A stretch of 64,000 bases of DNA from Nonomuraea maritima (lineage in GTDB: Bacteria > Actinomycetota > Actinomycetes > Streptosporangiales > Streptosporangiaceae), in assembly GCF_900100395.1 (NCBI RefSeq), contig NZ_FNFB01000028.1:1-64000 (forward strand). The letters run 5' to 3'. Position numbers and translations under genes: made by a program. The notes beneath the pieces are model-generated. The model worked only from the letters and a program-made list of their open reading frames with translations. It had not been told where the DNA came from and made no database searches. Shown here in pieces: positions 47,224-55,080 of the stretch. How positions within the stretch are numbered: position 1 is the first letter of the stretch; every line of letters begins with the position of its first letter.

Positions 47224-47666
47224 CGGGTTCCCTCCGTGTTGACGAAGAAGCGGGACAGCTCCCGCATCGCCTGGTCGGTCGCGGTCTTGCGGCGTCGCTG
47301 CACCTCGTCGTCGAGGTAGCGCTTGAAGTCGTCCGGGTACTGCTGGACGAGGCGGTCGAGCGCCGCACCGTGCGAGGCGTTGGCCAGCTCGGCCGCGCCT
47401 TCCGCGAACGGCAGGTGCAGCGGGCACAGCGAGCGGTACCGGCCGCCGACAGCTTCCGGGGCGGTCCGGTCGGGCCGGCTCGACGTGTGCTGGACGAGGA
47501 CGACCGCGACGGGCGGGCCGCACGGGATGCCGCGCGCCTTGCGGGTGATGGCGCACGCGGGGTGGTCACCTTCGCGCCAGCGACGTATCCACGTGCTGCG
47601 GTGCCGGTAGGTGTGGTTCGTGTCGCCGAGCAGCACGAACCCGTGGCCAGGGGCCATCTCTCTCAC
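47220..47666 (-). CDS. Phage hypothetical protein (148 aa)
   Basis: 148 residues from GTG 47666, GTGA overlap with the previous gene. Contains HGFVLLGDTNHTYRHRSTWI, a Cys/His group (CAITRKARGIPCGPP, LCPLHLPF) and a helical C-terminus (LDRLVQQYPDDFKRYLDDEV, RRRKTATDQAMRELSRFF). The Cys spacing could hold zinc. Unrecognised family in the early operon. Confidence 0.55.
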   Translation of the reverse strand: MREMAPGHGFVLLGDTNHTYRHRSTWIRRWREGDHPACAITRKARGIPCGPPVAVVLVQHTSSRPDRTAPEAVGGRYRSLCPLHLPFAEGAAELANASHGAALDRLVQQYPDDFKRYLDDEVQRRRKTATDQAMRELSRFFVNTEGTR

Positions 47667-47998
47667 CAGTTCACCGCCTCATCGACGATGACGAGGTTCG
47701 CGGTGGCGCCCTTGAACGGGCCGTGCTTGGCGCGGCGGTCGTCGGCCTGGGCGAGGTATTCGCGGCCGGAGTCCGTCAGCTGGACGCGCCACACGCCGAG
47801 CCGGGGGTGGTCGACGGCGATGTGCCCGAGCTGGGACGGCACGCGGAACGTCTCCTCTCGGGTGGAGTACTCGGTGCCGTCGAGCCGGCGGCATCCTCGA
47901 GGTGCGGGCTGGAACAGAACGCCGTCGCCCTGGTCGTGCTCGGCGATCTGGCGGAGCAGCGCGACGGAGGCGCGCTTGAGCGGCTGAGGGGAGGTCAC
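47663..47998 (-). CDS. Phage hypothetical protein, winged-helix-like (111 aa)
   Basis: 111 residues from GTG 47998 with GGGGGAG seven bases upstream; the longer frame to 48136 is rejected. The order helix, helix, then VPSQLGHIAVDHPRLGVWRV and QLTDSGREYLAQADDRRAKH resembles a winged-helix DNA-binding fold. Ends VIVDEAVNW. Function unknown. Confidence 0.5.
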   Translation of the reverse strand: MTSPQPLKRASVALLRQIAEHDQGDGVLFQPAPRGCRRLDGTEYSTREETFRVPSQLGHIAVDHPRLGVWRVQLTDSGREYLAQADDRRAKHGPFKGATANLVIVDEAVNW

Positions 47999-48002
47999 GG
48001 CG

Positions 48003-48386
48003 CTACTCCCCCTCGGGGTCCTGGTCGGCGCCGCCCTCTTGGTCAAGGAACCGCTTGCGGACGAGCTTGATCCCGTATGCGTCGCCACCGCGGGCGTGGG
48101 CCTTCGTGAACTCCCACGTGGGCGGCCGGTCAGCAAGGACTGTGCCGTGGTCCATCACCGTGTTCTTGACGACGGCGAACGCGCGCTCGCTGTCCATCGG
48201 GAAGACCCGGTGGCCGTGGACCTCCTGCCAGAGGACGTACTTGCCGTAGCCCTGGGCGGCGCGGACGTTGTGCAGCCTCAGGTACGCCTCGAACGGGTCG
48301 GCGCCGCCCCAGACGATCTCTTCGGGGTGCGGGTAGCGGTGGGGGTGGCGGATCAGGTTGCCGAGCTGGTCAAACGGGACCTGCAT
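48003..48386 (-). CDS. Phage hypothetical protein (127 aa)
   Basis: 127 residues from ATG 48386, with GGAGGG eight bases upstream. Contains IRHPHRYPHPEEIVWGGADP, AYLRLHNVRAAQGYGKYVLW, RVFPMDSERAFAVVKNTVMD, and an acidic end. Mixed alpha/beta, no known domain. It overlaps the neighbour 48370-48678 by 17 bases in another frame. Confidence 0.55.
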   Translation of the reverse strand: MQVPFDQLGNLIRHPHRYPHPEEIVWGGADPFEAYLRLHNVRAAQGYGKYVLWQEVHGHRVFPMDSERAFAVVKNTVMDHGTVLADRPPTWEFTKAHARGGDAYGIKLVRKRFLDQEGGADQDPEGE

Positions 48387-48678
48387 CGTGGTAACCCTCC
48401 TTATCAGGGTCGGATTTGAGGTTGAGCCAGCGCCGCGCGAGGGCCGCGCCACGCTGGTACGTCTCGGTGTGGTCGCCTCGTGGTGTGGGGGCCCAGGTGC
48501 TGCGTTTGGCCTCGGTCGGCCGCCAGCCGTGACCGACCTGCGCGGTCACGTACGACAGGGCGAACGCGTGCGCGTCGGATCTCTCCTCCTCGGGGAGCTC
48601 GTCGCGCTCGTGCACGCGGTGCGCGAGCGCCCGGGCGGCCTCCTCGATAGCGCGCTGCAGCGCCTGGGCCGACGTCAC
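48370..48678 (-). CDS. Phage hypothetical helical protein (102 aa)
   Basis: 102 residues from GTG 48678, overlapping the HTH gene stop as GTGA. Helical with clustered charges: ALQRAIEEAARALAHRVHER, DAHAFALSYVTAQVGHGWRP, then YQRGAALARRWLNLKSDPDK. No family recognised. Coupled genes on both sides. Confidence 0.55.
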   Translation of the reverse strand: MTSAQALQRAIEEAARALAHRVHERDELPEEERSDAHAFALSYVTAQVGHGWRPTEAKRSTWAPTPRGDHTETYQRGAALARRWLNLKSDPDKEGYHDAGPV

Positions 48679-48995
48679 GACCGCGCCTTGCGCTGCGGCC
48701 TGCGCTCCACCAGCTTGTAGTGGCAGGCAGCGGCGATGTAGCGGTCGATCATCCTGCGGCTTCTGCCGGTCTCGGTGCAGATCTGGTCGACGGTCAGCCC
48801 CTCGTTGACGAGCTGGGCGACCTTCTCCACGGCGGCCCGGCCGAGGCGGCCCTTGGGCAGCCAGACCGGGGCGCCGGTGTCGGGTTCGTCGATAACGCAT
48901 CCGGCCTCGAACAGTTCCCGGATGATGATCTTGGCCGTGGGAGTGGCCTTCCTCCGCAGGACTCGGCTGATGACCTGCTCGGCGGTGCTGGGCAT
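48675..48995 (-). CDS. Helix-turn-helix phage protein (106 aa)
   Basis: 106 residues from ATG 48995. The C-terminal half shows a resolvase/homeodomain-style HTH: VAQLVNEGLTVDQICTETGR then SRRMIDRYIAAACHYKLV. The N-terminus (ISRVLRRKATPTAKIIIREL, FEAGCVIDEPDTGAPVWLP) may be a dimerisation part. A DNA-binding role is expected; the target is unknown. Confidence 0.6.
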   Translation of the reverse strand: MPSTAEQVISRVLRRKATPTAKIIIRELFEAGCVIDEPDTGAPVWLPKGRLGRAAVEKVAQLVNEGLTVDQICTETGRSRRMIDRYIAAACHYKLVERRPQRKARS

Positions 48996-49007
48996 GGTGT
49001 GGTTCTC

Positions 49008-49202
49008 CTACTGCGATGCCGTGGCGCGGAGCGCGAGCTGTCGCGCTGCTGCGATGTCGTCCGGGGTGACGTGGCCCTCGACGACGGCGAGCAGGGTCGC
49101 GCCGTCCGAGGACCAAATAGCCGTGTTACGCGGTATGGCCTTCTTGTTTCGGCTGCGGTTCCGCTTGCGCTTTACGTCGAGCGCGTCGGCGGGAGTTAGC
49201 AC
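49008..49202 (-). CDS. Small basic phage protein (64 aa), overlaps another small gene
   Basis: 64 residues from GTG 49202, with AAGGAG seven to eight bases upstream. Basic N-terminal run (DVKRKRNRSRNKKAIPRNTA) derived partly from repeat copy H, then a small alpha/beta part (IWSSDGATLLAVVEGHVTPD). Its first 26 codons overlap the end of the minus-strand ORF 49126-49299 in another frame. Function unknown. Confidence 0.55.
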   Translation of the reverse strand: MLTPADALDVKRKRNRSRNKKAIPRNTAIWSSDGATLLAVVEGHVTPDDIAAARQLALRATASQ

Positions 49203-49299
49203 GCTGTGTCTCCTTCGGGTCAGGTAGGGGAAGCTGGTAGCCGACGATCTCACCGTCGACGATGACGGGCTCGCCGAGTTGCTTCGGCTTGCGTGGCAT
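49126..49299 (-). CDS. Small basic phage protein (57 aa) bridging a gap
   Basis: ATG 49299 shares a base with the preceding stop (TGATG). It encodes 57 residues: a start MPRKPKQLGEPVIVDGEIVG, then QLPLPDPKETQ and a basic tail RANSRRRARRKAQAEPQP. It fills the space between two firm genes and is in the same operon. Two overlapping frames are open here; both may be used, or only one. Confidence 0.5.
   Translation of the reverse strand: MPRKPKQLGEPVIVDGEIVGYQLPLPDPKETQRANSRRRARRKAQAEPQPKQEGHTA
49151..49171 (-). repeat. Dispersed ~21-bp repeat, copy H (inside overlapping small genes)
   Basis: Minus strand reads AGCGCAAGCGG-AACCGCAGCC, 19 of 21 matching a composite of the family. Here it lies within coding sequence and encodes KRKRNR in one frame. 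Confidence 0.55.
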
Positions 49300-49481
49300 C
49301 AGGTCCTCGGCTTGTCGTCGTCCTTGGTGAGGCCCATGAGCCGGAAGTACGGCGCGGCCACGAACCCGACCATGCAGACGAGGAAGATGAGGACACCGCC
49401 CGGCTTGCTGTCCTGGTAGGTGATCCAGGACGCGCCGCAGGTGACGGCCACCATGACGAGGAACGCGACCAGGCGGCTCAC
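49299..49481 (-). CDS. Small membrane protein (60 aa)
   Basis: 60 residues from GTG 49481 with GTGA overlap. Two membrane segments: RLVAFLVMVAVTCGASWITY and VLIFLVCMVGFVAAPYFRL, then a charged tail KDDDKPRT. Function unknown; small two-span proteins in early operons may act on the host membrane. Confidence 0.6.
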   Translation of the reverse strand: MSRLVAFLVMVAVTCGASWITYQDSKPGGVLIFLVCMVGFVAAPYFRLMGLTKDDDKPRT

Positions 49482-50020
49482 GCGGACACCCGCCTTACGG
49501 TGTTGACGTCCTTGAGGACTCGCCGATGCGTGGCCGGGAGATCGAACGCAGGGTGACCGAGGTAGTCCAGGCCGAGCCAGCGCAACCACGCGGCGTCGCA
49601 CTCGTCCTCGGTGGCGAACTCAACGCCGGCCCGCTTGAGCGCGGCGGTGGCCATCTGGCTCTTAGTCGCGTCGCCTCTACTGGTGGCGTAGATCTTGAGG
49701 TGCATCACGTTGACCAACGCGAGCGTCACGCCAGACCGCCAGCAGGCGAGCCGGACGTTGCCGCTGATCTCCGCTAGGCGGTGCGCCGCTGCGGAGCGCA
49801 GGCTGGCCGCGTAGTCCTCCAGCACAAGCATGTCCGGCTTGAGCCGGAACAGCACGTCGTAGACGTGGGCCTGGATGTGGTCCATCCGGGCCAGGTCGTC
49901 GGCGAGAGACCTGGCGCCCTTCACCTTCGGAGCAACGATCGCTTCGGTGCTGCCGTCCGGGAGCGCGAGCCCGGACTGCTCGGCCGCGAGGTCAAGCCCT
50001 ACGACGCGGGGAAATGTCAT
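49478..50020 (-). CDS. RuvC-like Holliday junction resolvase
   Basis: 180 residues from ATG 50020, with AAGGA seven bases upstream and ATGA overlap with the previous gene. RNase H-fold acidic residues are visible: VVGLDLAAEQSGLAL (first Asp), MLVLEDYAASLRS (Glu), and ATEDECDAAWLRWLG (two Asp near the end). Family members cleave four-way junctions during recombination or packaging. It fits the YqaJ/RecT recombination set in the same operon. Confidence 0.75.
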   Translation of the reverse strand: MTFPRVVGLDLAAEQSGLALPDGSTEAIVAPKVKGARSLADDLARMDHIQAHVYDVLFRLKPDMLVLEDYAASLRSAAAHRLAEISGNVRLACWRSGVTLALVNVMHLKIYATSRGDATKSQMATAALKRAGVEFATEDECDAAWLRWLGLDYLGHPAFDLPATHRRVLKDVNTVRRVSA

Positions 50021-50265
50021 GTCCAATCCTTCGGGGTGTCGATGTCGTGCAGGTCGTGATCAACCACGTAGTCGAGCCAGGCGGCTAACCCTGCCTGGCC
50101 GGTGACGTCGTCCGGTTTCAGGGCTCGGGCCCGCCTGTCGCGTCGCGCGCGAGCGGCCCGCTTGTGCTGGCGACGCAGCCACAGCCCGTACAAGACCAAC
50201 CCGGCCGCGGCCGACACCGTGATGGTGCCGACCACGGCCAGGAGGGAGACGACGAGGTCTTTCAC
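50017..50265 (-). CDS. Small membrane protein (82 aa)
   Basis: 82 residues from ATG 50265. One membrane segment (VVSLLAVVGTITVSAAAGLV, LYGLWL), a very basic stretch (RRQHKRAARARRDRRARALK) and an acidic end (YVVDHDLHDIDTPKDW). Coupled on both sides by 4-base overlaps. Function unknown. Confidence 0.55.
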   Translation of the reverse strand: MKDLVVSLLAVVGTITVSAAAGLVLYGLWLRRQHKRAARARRDRRARALKPDDVTGQAGLAAWLDYVVDHDLHDIDTPKDWT

Positions 50266-50681
50266 GGGGTGGGCTGGGTCTCCGCGACGGCGTCGAGTTC
50301 CTCGGTGTCGTCGTTGGGCGAGATTCCGGCCTCGGTCAGGCGGGCGCGGAGCGTCGCCTGTCGCAGGTGCGCGAGCGCGAGGTCGCGCCGCAGCTCGTGA
50401 ACCTCCCCGGCGAGGTCGGCGTGCGCCTGGATCGCGCGGTGTGCCGCGTCGACGGCGTTATCGTGCTGGGCCTCGGTCAGTTGCATGCGGCGTTCGAGCT
50501 CGCGCCGCGTTGCCTCCTGGCCGAAGGCGTAGCTGAGCGGGCAGCACACGATGAGCACGAGCTGGACCGTGATGAACGTCCAGATCCCCGCCGACACGAA
50601 GCTGAGGCCGAGGTACGCGGCCGCGGCCGCGACGACGAGCCCGCGCTGGCGTCGGGTCAGCCGGTTCCACCACTCTTCCAT
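50262..50681 (-). CDS. Membrane protein with C-terminal coiled coil (139 aa)
   Basis: 139 residues from ATG 50681, sharing one base with the previous stop. Two membrane segments (GLVVAAAAAYLGLSFVSAGI, FITVQLVLIVCCPLSYAFG) and a helical cytoplasmic part (RRELERRMQLTEAQHDNAVD, AGEVHELRRDLALAHLRQAT). No known family. Third small membrane protein in a row in this operon. Confidence 0.55.
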   Translation of the reverse strand: MEEWWNRLTRRQRGLVVAAAAAYLGLSFVSAGIWTFITVQLVLIVCCPLSYAFGQEATRRELERRMQLTEAQHDNAVDAAHRAIQAHADLAGEVHELRRDLALAHLRQATLRARLTEAGISPNDDTEELDAVAETQPTP

Positions 50682-51046
50682 CAGGCGGCCTGCCCTTCGA
50701 GTGCGCCCAGCACGTCGACGAGCGTCGCGCGGTCGTTCCAGAAGGCCAGCCACCGCGGCGGCGACGCCTCGTCCTTGGGCCGGCCGAGCACCGCGGCGAT
50801 CTCGGCGCAGACCTGCTGCGCGACGTCCCAGCGGGCGAGGTAGCCGGGGTCCGTGCTGGACGGCTTGACGCAGGCCAGCTCCGTGACGGGCAGGCCCGCA
50901 GCGAGGCTGATGGCTCCCACCAGGTCGAAGCCGGGTGTCGTGGGACTCTCGGAGTAGTACCTGCCCTGGATCCAGCCGCCCGTCCTGAGCATGTCGGCGG
51001 CTCCGGCCCGGACGGCGGCCGTGCCGGGGACGGTGAGGGTGGTCAT
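50681..51046 (-). CDS. DUF6197-like protein (121 aa)
   Basis: 121 residues from ATG 51046 with ATGA overlap. The segment AADMLRTGGWIQGRYYSESP and LVGAISLAAGLPVTELACVK resembles DUF6197 proteins of Actinobacteria, which share a W-Q-G-x-Y box. The C-terminal part (RWLAFWNDRATLVDVLGALE) also fits. Molecular role is unknown. Assignment is by pattern only. Confidence 0.55.
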   Translation of the reverse strand: MTTLTVPGTAAVRAGAADMLRTGGWIQGRYYSESPTTPGFDLVGAISLAAGLPVTELACVKPSSTDPGYLARWDVAQQVCAEIAAVLGRPKDEASPPRWLAFWNDRATLVDVLGALEGQAA

Positions 51047-51171
51047 TTGACGATCTCGCTTTCCAGGAGAAACGGGGACGACGCGGCGAGGATGACCGCA
51101 GCGGCCAGGACCGCGAGCAGCACCAGCCCGATCAGCGCCCACAGATCTGGGCGGTCGTCGCGTCGGTTCAC
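51043..51171 (-). CDS. Very small membrane peptide (42 aa)
   Basis: 42 residues from GTG 51171, joined to its neighbours by GTGA and ATGA overlaps at both ends. After a charged start (NRRDDRPD) almost the whole length is a membrane helix (LWALIGLVLLAVLAAAVILA). Real because of perfect operon packing. Role unknown. Confidence 0.6.
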   Translation of the reverse strand: MNRRDDRPDLWALIGLVLLAVLAAAVILAASSPFLLESEIVK

Positions 51172-51413
51172 TGGCCACCGCCAGGCGCCCAGTCGAGTTC
51201 GTCTGGCGTGACCTGCACGAGCTCGACGCGAGTCGGGGAGCCGGTTGCGCGCGCCTGGTCGGCCAGCCGCCGCCATTCGCCTGCGGCGTGCTCGATCGTG
51301 AGTAGCTGGTCTGGGTTCATCGCCGTGTTGTTGACGAAGACCAGCCAGTACGTCTCTGTCGCTGGGTCCCCGGAGGCCTTCGGGAAGGCGTCTGGTGTGA
51401 GTTTTGTCGTCAC
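51168..51413 (-). CDS. Phage hypothetical protein (81 aa)
   Basis: 81 residues from ATG 51413. Contains ETYWLVFVNNTAMNPDQLLT, IEHAAGEWRRLADQARATGS, PTRVELVQVTPDELDW: a strand-helix-strand layout. It overlaps both neighbours by four bases. Function unknown. Confidence 0.55.
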   Translation of the reverse strand: MTTKLTPDAFPKASGDPATETYWLVFVNNTAMNPDQLLTIEHAAGEWRRLADQARATGSPTRVELVQVTPDELDWAPGGGQ

Positions 51414-51811
51414 GCGCGGCTCGACTCCGGGAGTCGAGCCGGCTGGGCGGCGGTGGCGAGGGGTTCACTTTTGCACTGATCACCCGCAGGCTCGGGCTTG
51501 CCGTCGATGTCGTGGTACCAGCCGAAACCGGTCATCCACTTGGCGGTGCGGCCGCACGTGGTGCACTCGGTGGTCTCAGAGGGCTGGCTGCTGCTGGGGT
51601 CGCGGTTCAGGTCGGCGTACCGGATGAGGGCTTCCAGCTGGCGGGCACGCTGCTTCAGGCCCGCGATTTCCTGGTCGGCGCGTTGCCGGACCTGCTCGGC
51701 CTGCCCCAGCAGGCTGTTGCGCTGGCCGACGAGCATCTGGATCGTGTCGGCGGTGAACATCGTGCCGAGCGGGTCGTTGGGGCTGATGCCGAACTGCTCT
51801 TCGCTGGTCAT
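51410..51811 (-). CDS. Phage hypothetical protein with CxxC module (133 aa)
   Basis: 133 residues from ATG 51811, with AAGGA upstream. N-terminal helix/coiled coil (QMLVGQRNSLLGQAEQVRQR, ADQEIAGLKQRARQLEALIR) followed by a small knuckle (TTECTTCGRTAKWMTGFGWY). The CxxC may be half of a zinc site with His-98 region. Function unknown. Confidence 0.55.
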   Translation of the reverse strand: MTSEEQFGISPNDPLGTMFTADTIQMLVGQRNSLLGQAEQVRQRADQEIAGLKQRARQLEALIRYADLNRDPSSSQPSETTECTTCGRTAKWMTGFGWYHDIDGKPEPAGDQCKSEPLATAAQPARLPESSRA

Positions 51812-51847
51812 AGCCAGTCCTTCCAAGGGGAGAGTCAGGGGTTGGTG

Positions 51848-51886
51848 CCGTCCGGGCGTCCTGGCTGTGCGCGGACGCCCGGACGG
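51848..51886 (-). other. Perfect 14-bp GC hairpin in the early operon
   Basis: CCGTCCGGGCGTCC (51848-51861) and GGACGCCCGGACGG (51873-51886) enclose 11 bases. No T-run follows on the minus strand. It separates the recombination genes from the small-gene cluster and may slow transcription or protect the transcript end. Confidence 0.55.
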
Positions 51887-51888
51887 GG

Positions 51889-52284
51889 CTATCGGTTGCG
51901 GCCGGGCTCGCTGCTCCGGGTGATGGACGTTCCGCCAATCGAGGCGAACTCGATGCGGCGGACGATCACGCAGCCGGTGCACTTGCACTCGGCGAGCAGG
52001 TCGCGCTCGTTGTTGTTGCGGTACGCCCAGGTCGCGTGTCCGGCGAGTTCCTCGCGCATGACGCGGAGCATGTGGTCCCGCTCCCAGCGCACTTCTGCGA
52101 GGTTCTCGGCCAGCTCAGCCTCTCGGCAGTCGCACGCGGGGTGGTGGTCTGCGCAGGCTCGCCAGCGCGGATCCATGGTGTTCTTCGGCAGCGGCAGGAC
52201 CAGCGGAATCTCCGGGCGCTTCTCGCGCCACCGGGGCGGTCTGAACCGCACCACGTGGCGCACGGCCACCTCTGTGGACGCCAT
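51889..52284 (-). CDS. Phage hypothetical protein, Cys-rich (131 aa)
   Basis: 131 residues from ATG 52284, whose base overlaps the RecT stop. Contains a Cys/His-rich centre (CADHHPACDCREAELAENLA) and CKCTGCVIVRRIEF near the end; zinc binding is likely. Coupling to recT suggests a recombination-related function, not shown by the sequence. Confidence 0.55.
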   Translation of the reverse strand: MASTEVAVRHVVRFRPPRWREKRPEIPLVLPLPKNTMDPRWRACADHHPACDCREAELAENLAEVRWERDHMLRVMREELAGHATWAYRNNNERDLLAECKCTGCVIVRRIEFASIGGTSITRSSEPGRNR

Positions 52285-53744
52285 CAGAAGCCGCCGCCCT
52301 GCTGCTCACCCTGCTGGGCCTCGGCCGCCTGCTTGGCGGCGCTAACCATGGTCTCCCAGGTGGCGCGGGGCTGCTCCGCGCCGAGCGCCGCCTCCAGCAG
52401 CTGGGCCACCGCTTCCACCTGCTCGAATGTCAGGTCGTCGGCGTTCATGATCGGCTGCTCCAGGATGATGGACAGGTCCTGGAAGCGGTCCTCGCCGTTG
52501 GTGATGCCGATCCGGGTGAAAGACTCGTCGATCTGCTTGTAGAGGCTGAGCCGCCGCTTGGCGCGCTCAACCAGGAGCCGCTTCAGCTCGTCGATGGCGG
52601 ACTGCGCCTGGCCGTGGGTGAGGTTCTTCGTCGAGCCCTCGACCGGGACCTTCAGGAACTCGGACAGCCACGCGAACCGTGCCTCGTCGTTCAGCTTCGT
52701 CGATCCGCGCCCAGTGTGCACGGTGATCCCGGCGTCCGTCATGAGGATGCCCAGCTCGCGCAGCTGATCCTTGTTCGCGGGCTCGTCCTCGACGACGTCG
52801 CCCTCGACGGGCTCGTCGGCGTCGGCCGGAGGCTGCTCGCCGCCGGCGAGCTTCTCGTCCGGCGCCGCGGCGACCGGCCCGCTGGCGGGCTCGGCGCTCG
52901 CCTGCGCCTCCTCCGGCTCCATCACGGTGGGCGGCAGGTGCTCGCCCCGGCCGAGCGCGCTCTCCACCGCGGCGGCCTGCGCCGGCGTCAGGTCAGCCGC
53001 CGACCGGAAGGTGTAGTCCGGGTGGACGAGATGCAGGTAGCCGAGCTTGTCAGTCACGCCCTTCTCGTCCATCAGCTTGGCCAGGCGGCGAAGCTGATCG
53101 GTGGTGGCCTTGACCACGCCGGTCACCTCCTGCGAGGCCGTGGCTGCCTCGCGCACCGAGGCGCCCGCCTCCACCCTGGCGTCGGTGACGACGTACGAGC
53201 CGTCCGGGTTCATCTCCGCGCCCAGCTCCTCCGGCACGTAGGTGAAGCCGAGCAGCGCCTCCTTGCAGGCTTCCCGGGCGCATTCGGACACCGAGCGGGC
53301 CTTGAGCATCTGCTCGGGGTACTTGAGGTAGTTCTCGTTCTGCTTGATCAGCCCGGCCTTCCGGGCCCGGTCCATCGTCCACGTCGCCCGGAACTCGAAG
53401 TCCGGGTCGTCGGCACGGATGATGGTGGTGACGGCCTTGACGACGTTGCCTTCGTCGTCGTGCTCCACCCACGTGCGCAGCTTGTGCCCGGCCTTACGGA
53501 CCAGCGCCGACATGAGGCCTGCCGACGCGGTCGGCTTGCCCTTGATGATGTGGACCTCGGTGATGGCGACCATCGGCTCGACGCCGAGCGCGATGCCCCA
53601 CTCGACCGCGTACAGCACGTTGGCGGGCTGCTTGCGGTAGGCGTCCGGCAGCAGGCCCGCGTTGGACAGGTCCTGCGCGTACTTGATGCGGGCAGGCATG
53701 TCCCACGTGGCGATAGCGGGCAGGTTGGGGGTTGCTGCGGTCAT
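52284..53744 (-). CDS. recT: RecT-family single-strand annealing protein
   Basis: 486 residues from ATG 53744. Residues ~15-180 match RecT/Bet proteins: ARIKYAQDLSNAGLLPDAYR, NVLYAVEWGIALGVEPMVAI, EVHIIKGKPTASAGLMSALV, EQMLKARSVSECAREACKEA. The remaining ~300 residues are an acidic, low-complexity linker and helical repeats, longer than a standard RecT. It anneals complementary single strands for phage recombination. Pairs with the YqaJ exonuclease encoded upstream, coupled by ATGA overlap. Confidence 0.85.
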   Translation of the reverse strand: MTAATPNLPAIATWDMPARIKYAQDLSNAGLLPDAYRKQPANVLYAVEWGIALGVEPMVAITEVHIIKGKPTASAGLMSALVRKAGHKLRTWVEHDDEGNVVKAVTTIIRADDPDFEFRATWTMDRARKAGLIKQNENYLKYPEQMLKARSVSECAREACKEALLGFTYVPEELGAEMNPDGSYVVTDARVEAGASVREAATASQEVTGVVKATTDQLRRLAKLMDEKGVTDKLGYLHLVHPDYTFRSAADLTPAQAAAVESALGRGEHLPPTVMEPEEAQASAEPASGPVAAAPDEKLAGGEQPPADADEPVEGDVVEDEPANKDQLRELGILMTDAGITVHTGRGSTKLNDEARFAWLSEFLKVPVEGSTKNLTHGQAQSAIDELKRLLVERAKRRLSLYKQIDESFTRIGITNGEDRFQDLSIILEQPIMNADDLTFEQVEAVAQLLEAALGAEQPRATWETMVSAAKQAAEAQQGEQQGGGF

Positions 53745-54691
53745 GCTGCGACTCCTTGCAGTTCAGGGGTGGGAAGGTCGGATTCGACGACCAGGAAGGG
53801 GGTGCCGCCGCCCTTCGCCTGGCGGCGAGCCACGTTGTCGAGGCCGAACCGGGCGCGGCCGGCCAGACCCATCGCATCGAGCAGCTCGGCGCGGGCCTTC
53901 TCAGCTCGGGCCTTGGCCGACTTCGCTTCGGCGGCCGCCGCCTTCTCCTCCGCGAGGGCGGGGAGCCAGCGGGCGGCCTGCTCGTCGGTGATGTCGTAGA
54001 TGAGTTCGTTGTCGATGTCGGGGTGCCGCTTGCGGATGGCCTTGACGGTGGCCTTGTGGCCGTCGACGGGCGGCATCTCGTCCCACGCGATGCTGAGCAG
54101 GAACTCCTCGGCCTGCCTGCGCATCCACTCGGCGTCGGCTTCGTCGGGCAGGATGTGGTACTCGCGGAAGTCGAAGCCGCGGCCGATGACGACTGCGACC
54201 TTCCACCACGGCAGGCCGGTCACGTCGAGGTACCAGCGGACCTGGGTGAGGTAGTGGAACGGGATCTCTGCGGTTCCGGAGGTCCCCCAGCCGCGGCCGT
54301 CAGCGTCGGTCTTGATCTCCAGTCCGCCGACCACGCGACCGTCCTGCAGAAGGAACCGGTCGGGGTTGGTGAGCTGCCAGTCCCGATCCGGGTCAGCGTG
54401 CACGTACGTCCCGGCTTCGACGACCTCGAACTCGGGGTGCTCGTGAGCGAACCAGGCGGCCACGCCAGGCTCCAGGAAGTGGCCGCGTGACTGCTGGTCG
54501 TTCTGGGGGTCGGGTTCGATGAGTCCGGCTTTCTCGCACCACAGGCTGTACTTGGACTGCCACTTGGACAGGCCGATGATCGCGGCGACGTCGGATCCGC
54601 CGATGCGGTGCTGACGTGCTGCGTGCCACTCGGGGCTTCCGGAGGCCCACCGGCCGAGGTACCGGCCGGTGGGTGTGACGAGGGTGGTCAT
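53741..54691 (-). CDS. YqaJ-family viral exonuclease
   Basis: 316 residues from ATG 54691. PD-(D/E)XK nuclease of the lambda-exonuclease/YqaJ type: EWHAARQHRIGGSDVAAIIG, SKWQSKYSLWCEKAG, the acidic block LEPGVAAWF, and catalytic GGLEIKTDADG. It degrades one strand of duplex ends to make tails for RecT. C-terminal ~60 residues are a helical Ala/Lys-rich extension. The start shares its base with the previous stop (TGATG). Confidence 0.85.
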   Translation of the reverse strand: MTTLVTPTGRYLGRWASGSPEWHAARQHRIGGSDVAAIIGLSKWQSKYSLWCEKAGLIEPDPQNDQQSRGHFLEPGVAAWFAHEHPEFEVVEAGTYVHADPDRDWQLTNPDRFLLQDGRVVGGLEIKTDADGRGWGTSGTAEIPFHYLTQVRWYLDVTGLPWWKVAVVIGRGFDFREYHILPDEADAEWMRRQAEEFLLSIAWDEMPPVDGHKATVKAIRKRHPDIDNELIYDITDEQAARWLPALAEEKAAAAEAKSAKARAEKARAELLDAMGLAGRARFGLDNVARRQAKGGGTPFLVVESDLPTPELQGVAA

Positions 54692-55080
54692 CAAAACGGG
54701 GGCTCCTGGAACTTGCGCTCGCGCCCCTCGCGGACCAGGTGCCACGGTCCCCGGATGGACAGCATGTCGTCGAGGTCTTCCACGGCGAAGTTCCCGCCCG
54801 TGTTGACCAAGGTGACCTCTCGGTTTCCATGTCGGCGGACCGCGTACCACTCGACGTCCTGGCCGTCTTCCCAGATGTCGCCCTCGATGGGCGGCCACTT
54901 CTCGGGGGTGAGGACCTCGACGTTGATGCCTTCGGTGTGCAGCGGGATCTCGCCGACGAACTTGGTGACGCCGTTGGGCTGCGGGAGGCTGACGAACAGC
55001 TGGTCGCCGTGCTTGAGCTCGTCGGCCTCGCACAGGATGGTGATCCTCAGGCGATCACCGGGCCGGATCTTCGGCGTCAT
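54691..55080 (-). CDS. Phage hypothetical protein (129 aa)
   Basis: 129 residues from ATG 55080. Beta-rich: RPGDRLRITILCEADELKHG, DQLFVSLPQPNGVTKFVGEI, WPPIEGDIWEDGQDVEWYAV and HGNREVTLVNTGGNFAVED. Located directly before the exonuclease. Could be an OB-like or barrel protein of the recombination operon; not recognised. Confidence 0.55.
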   Translation of the reverse strand: MTPKIRPGDRLRITILCEADELKHGDQLFVSLPQPNGVTKFVGEIPLHTEGINVEVLTPEKWPPIEGDIWEDGQDVEWYAVRRHGNREVTLVNTGGNFAVEDLDDMLSIRGPWHLVREGRERKFQEPPF

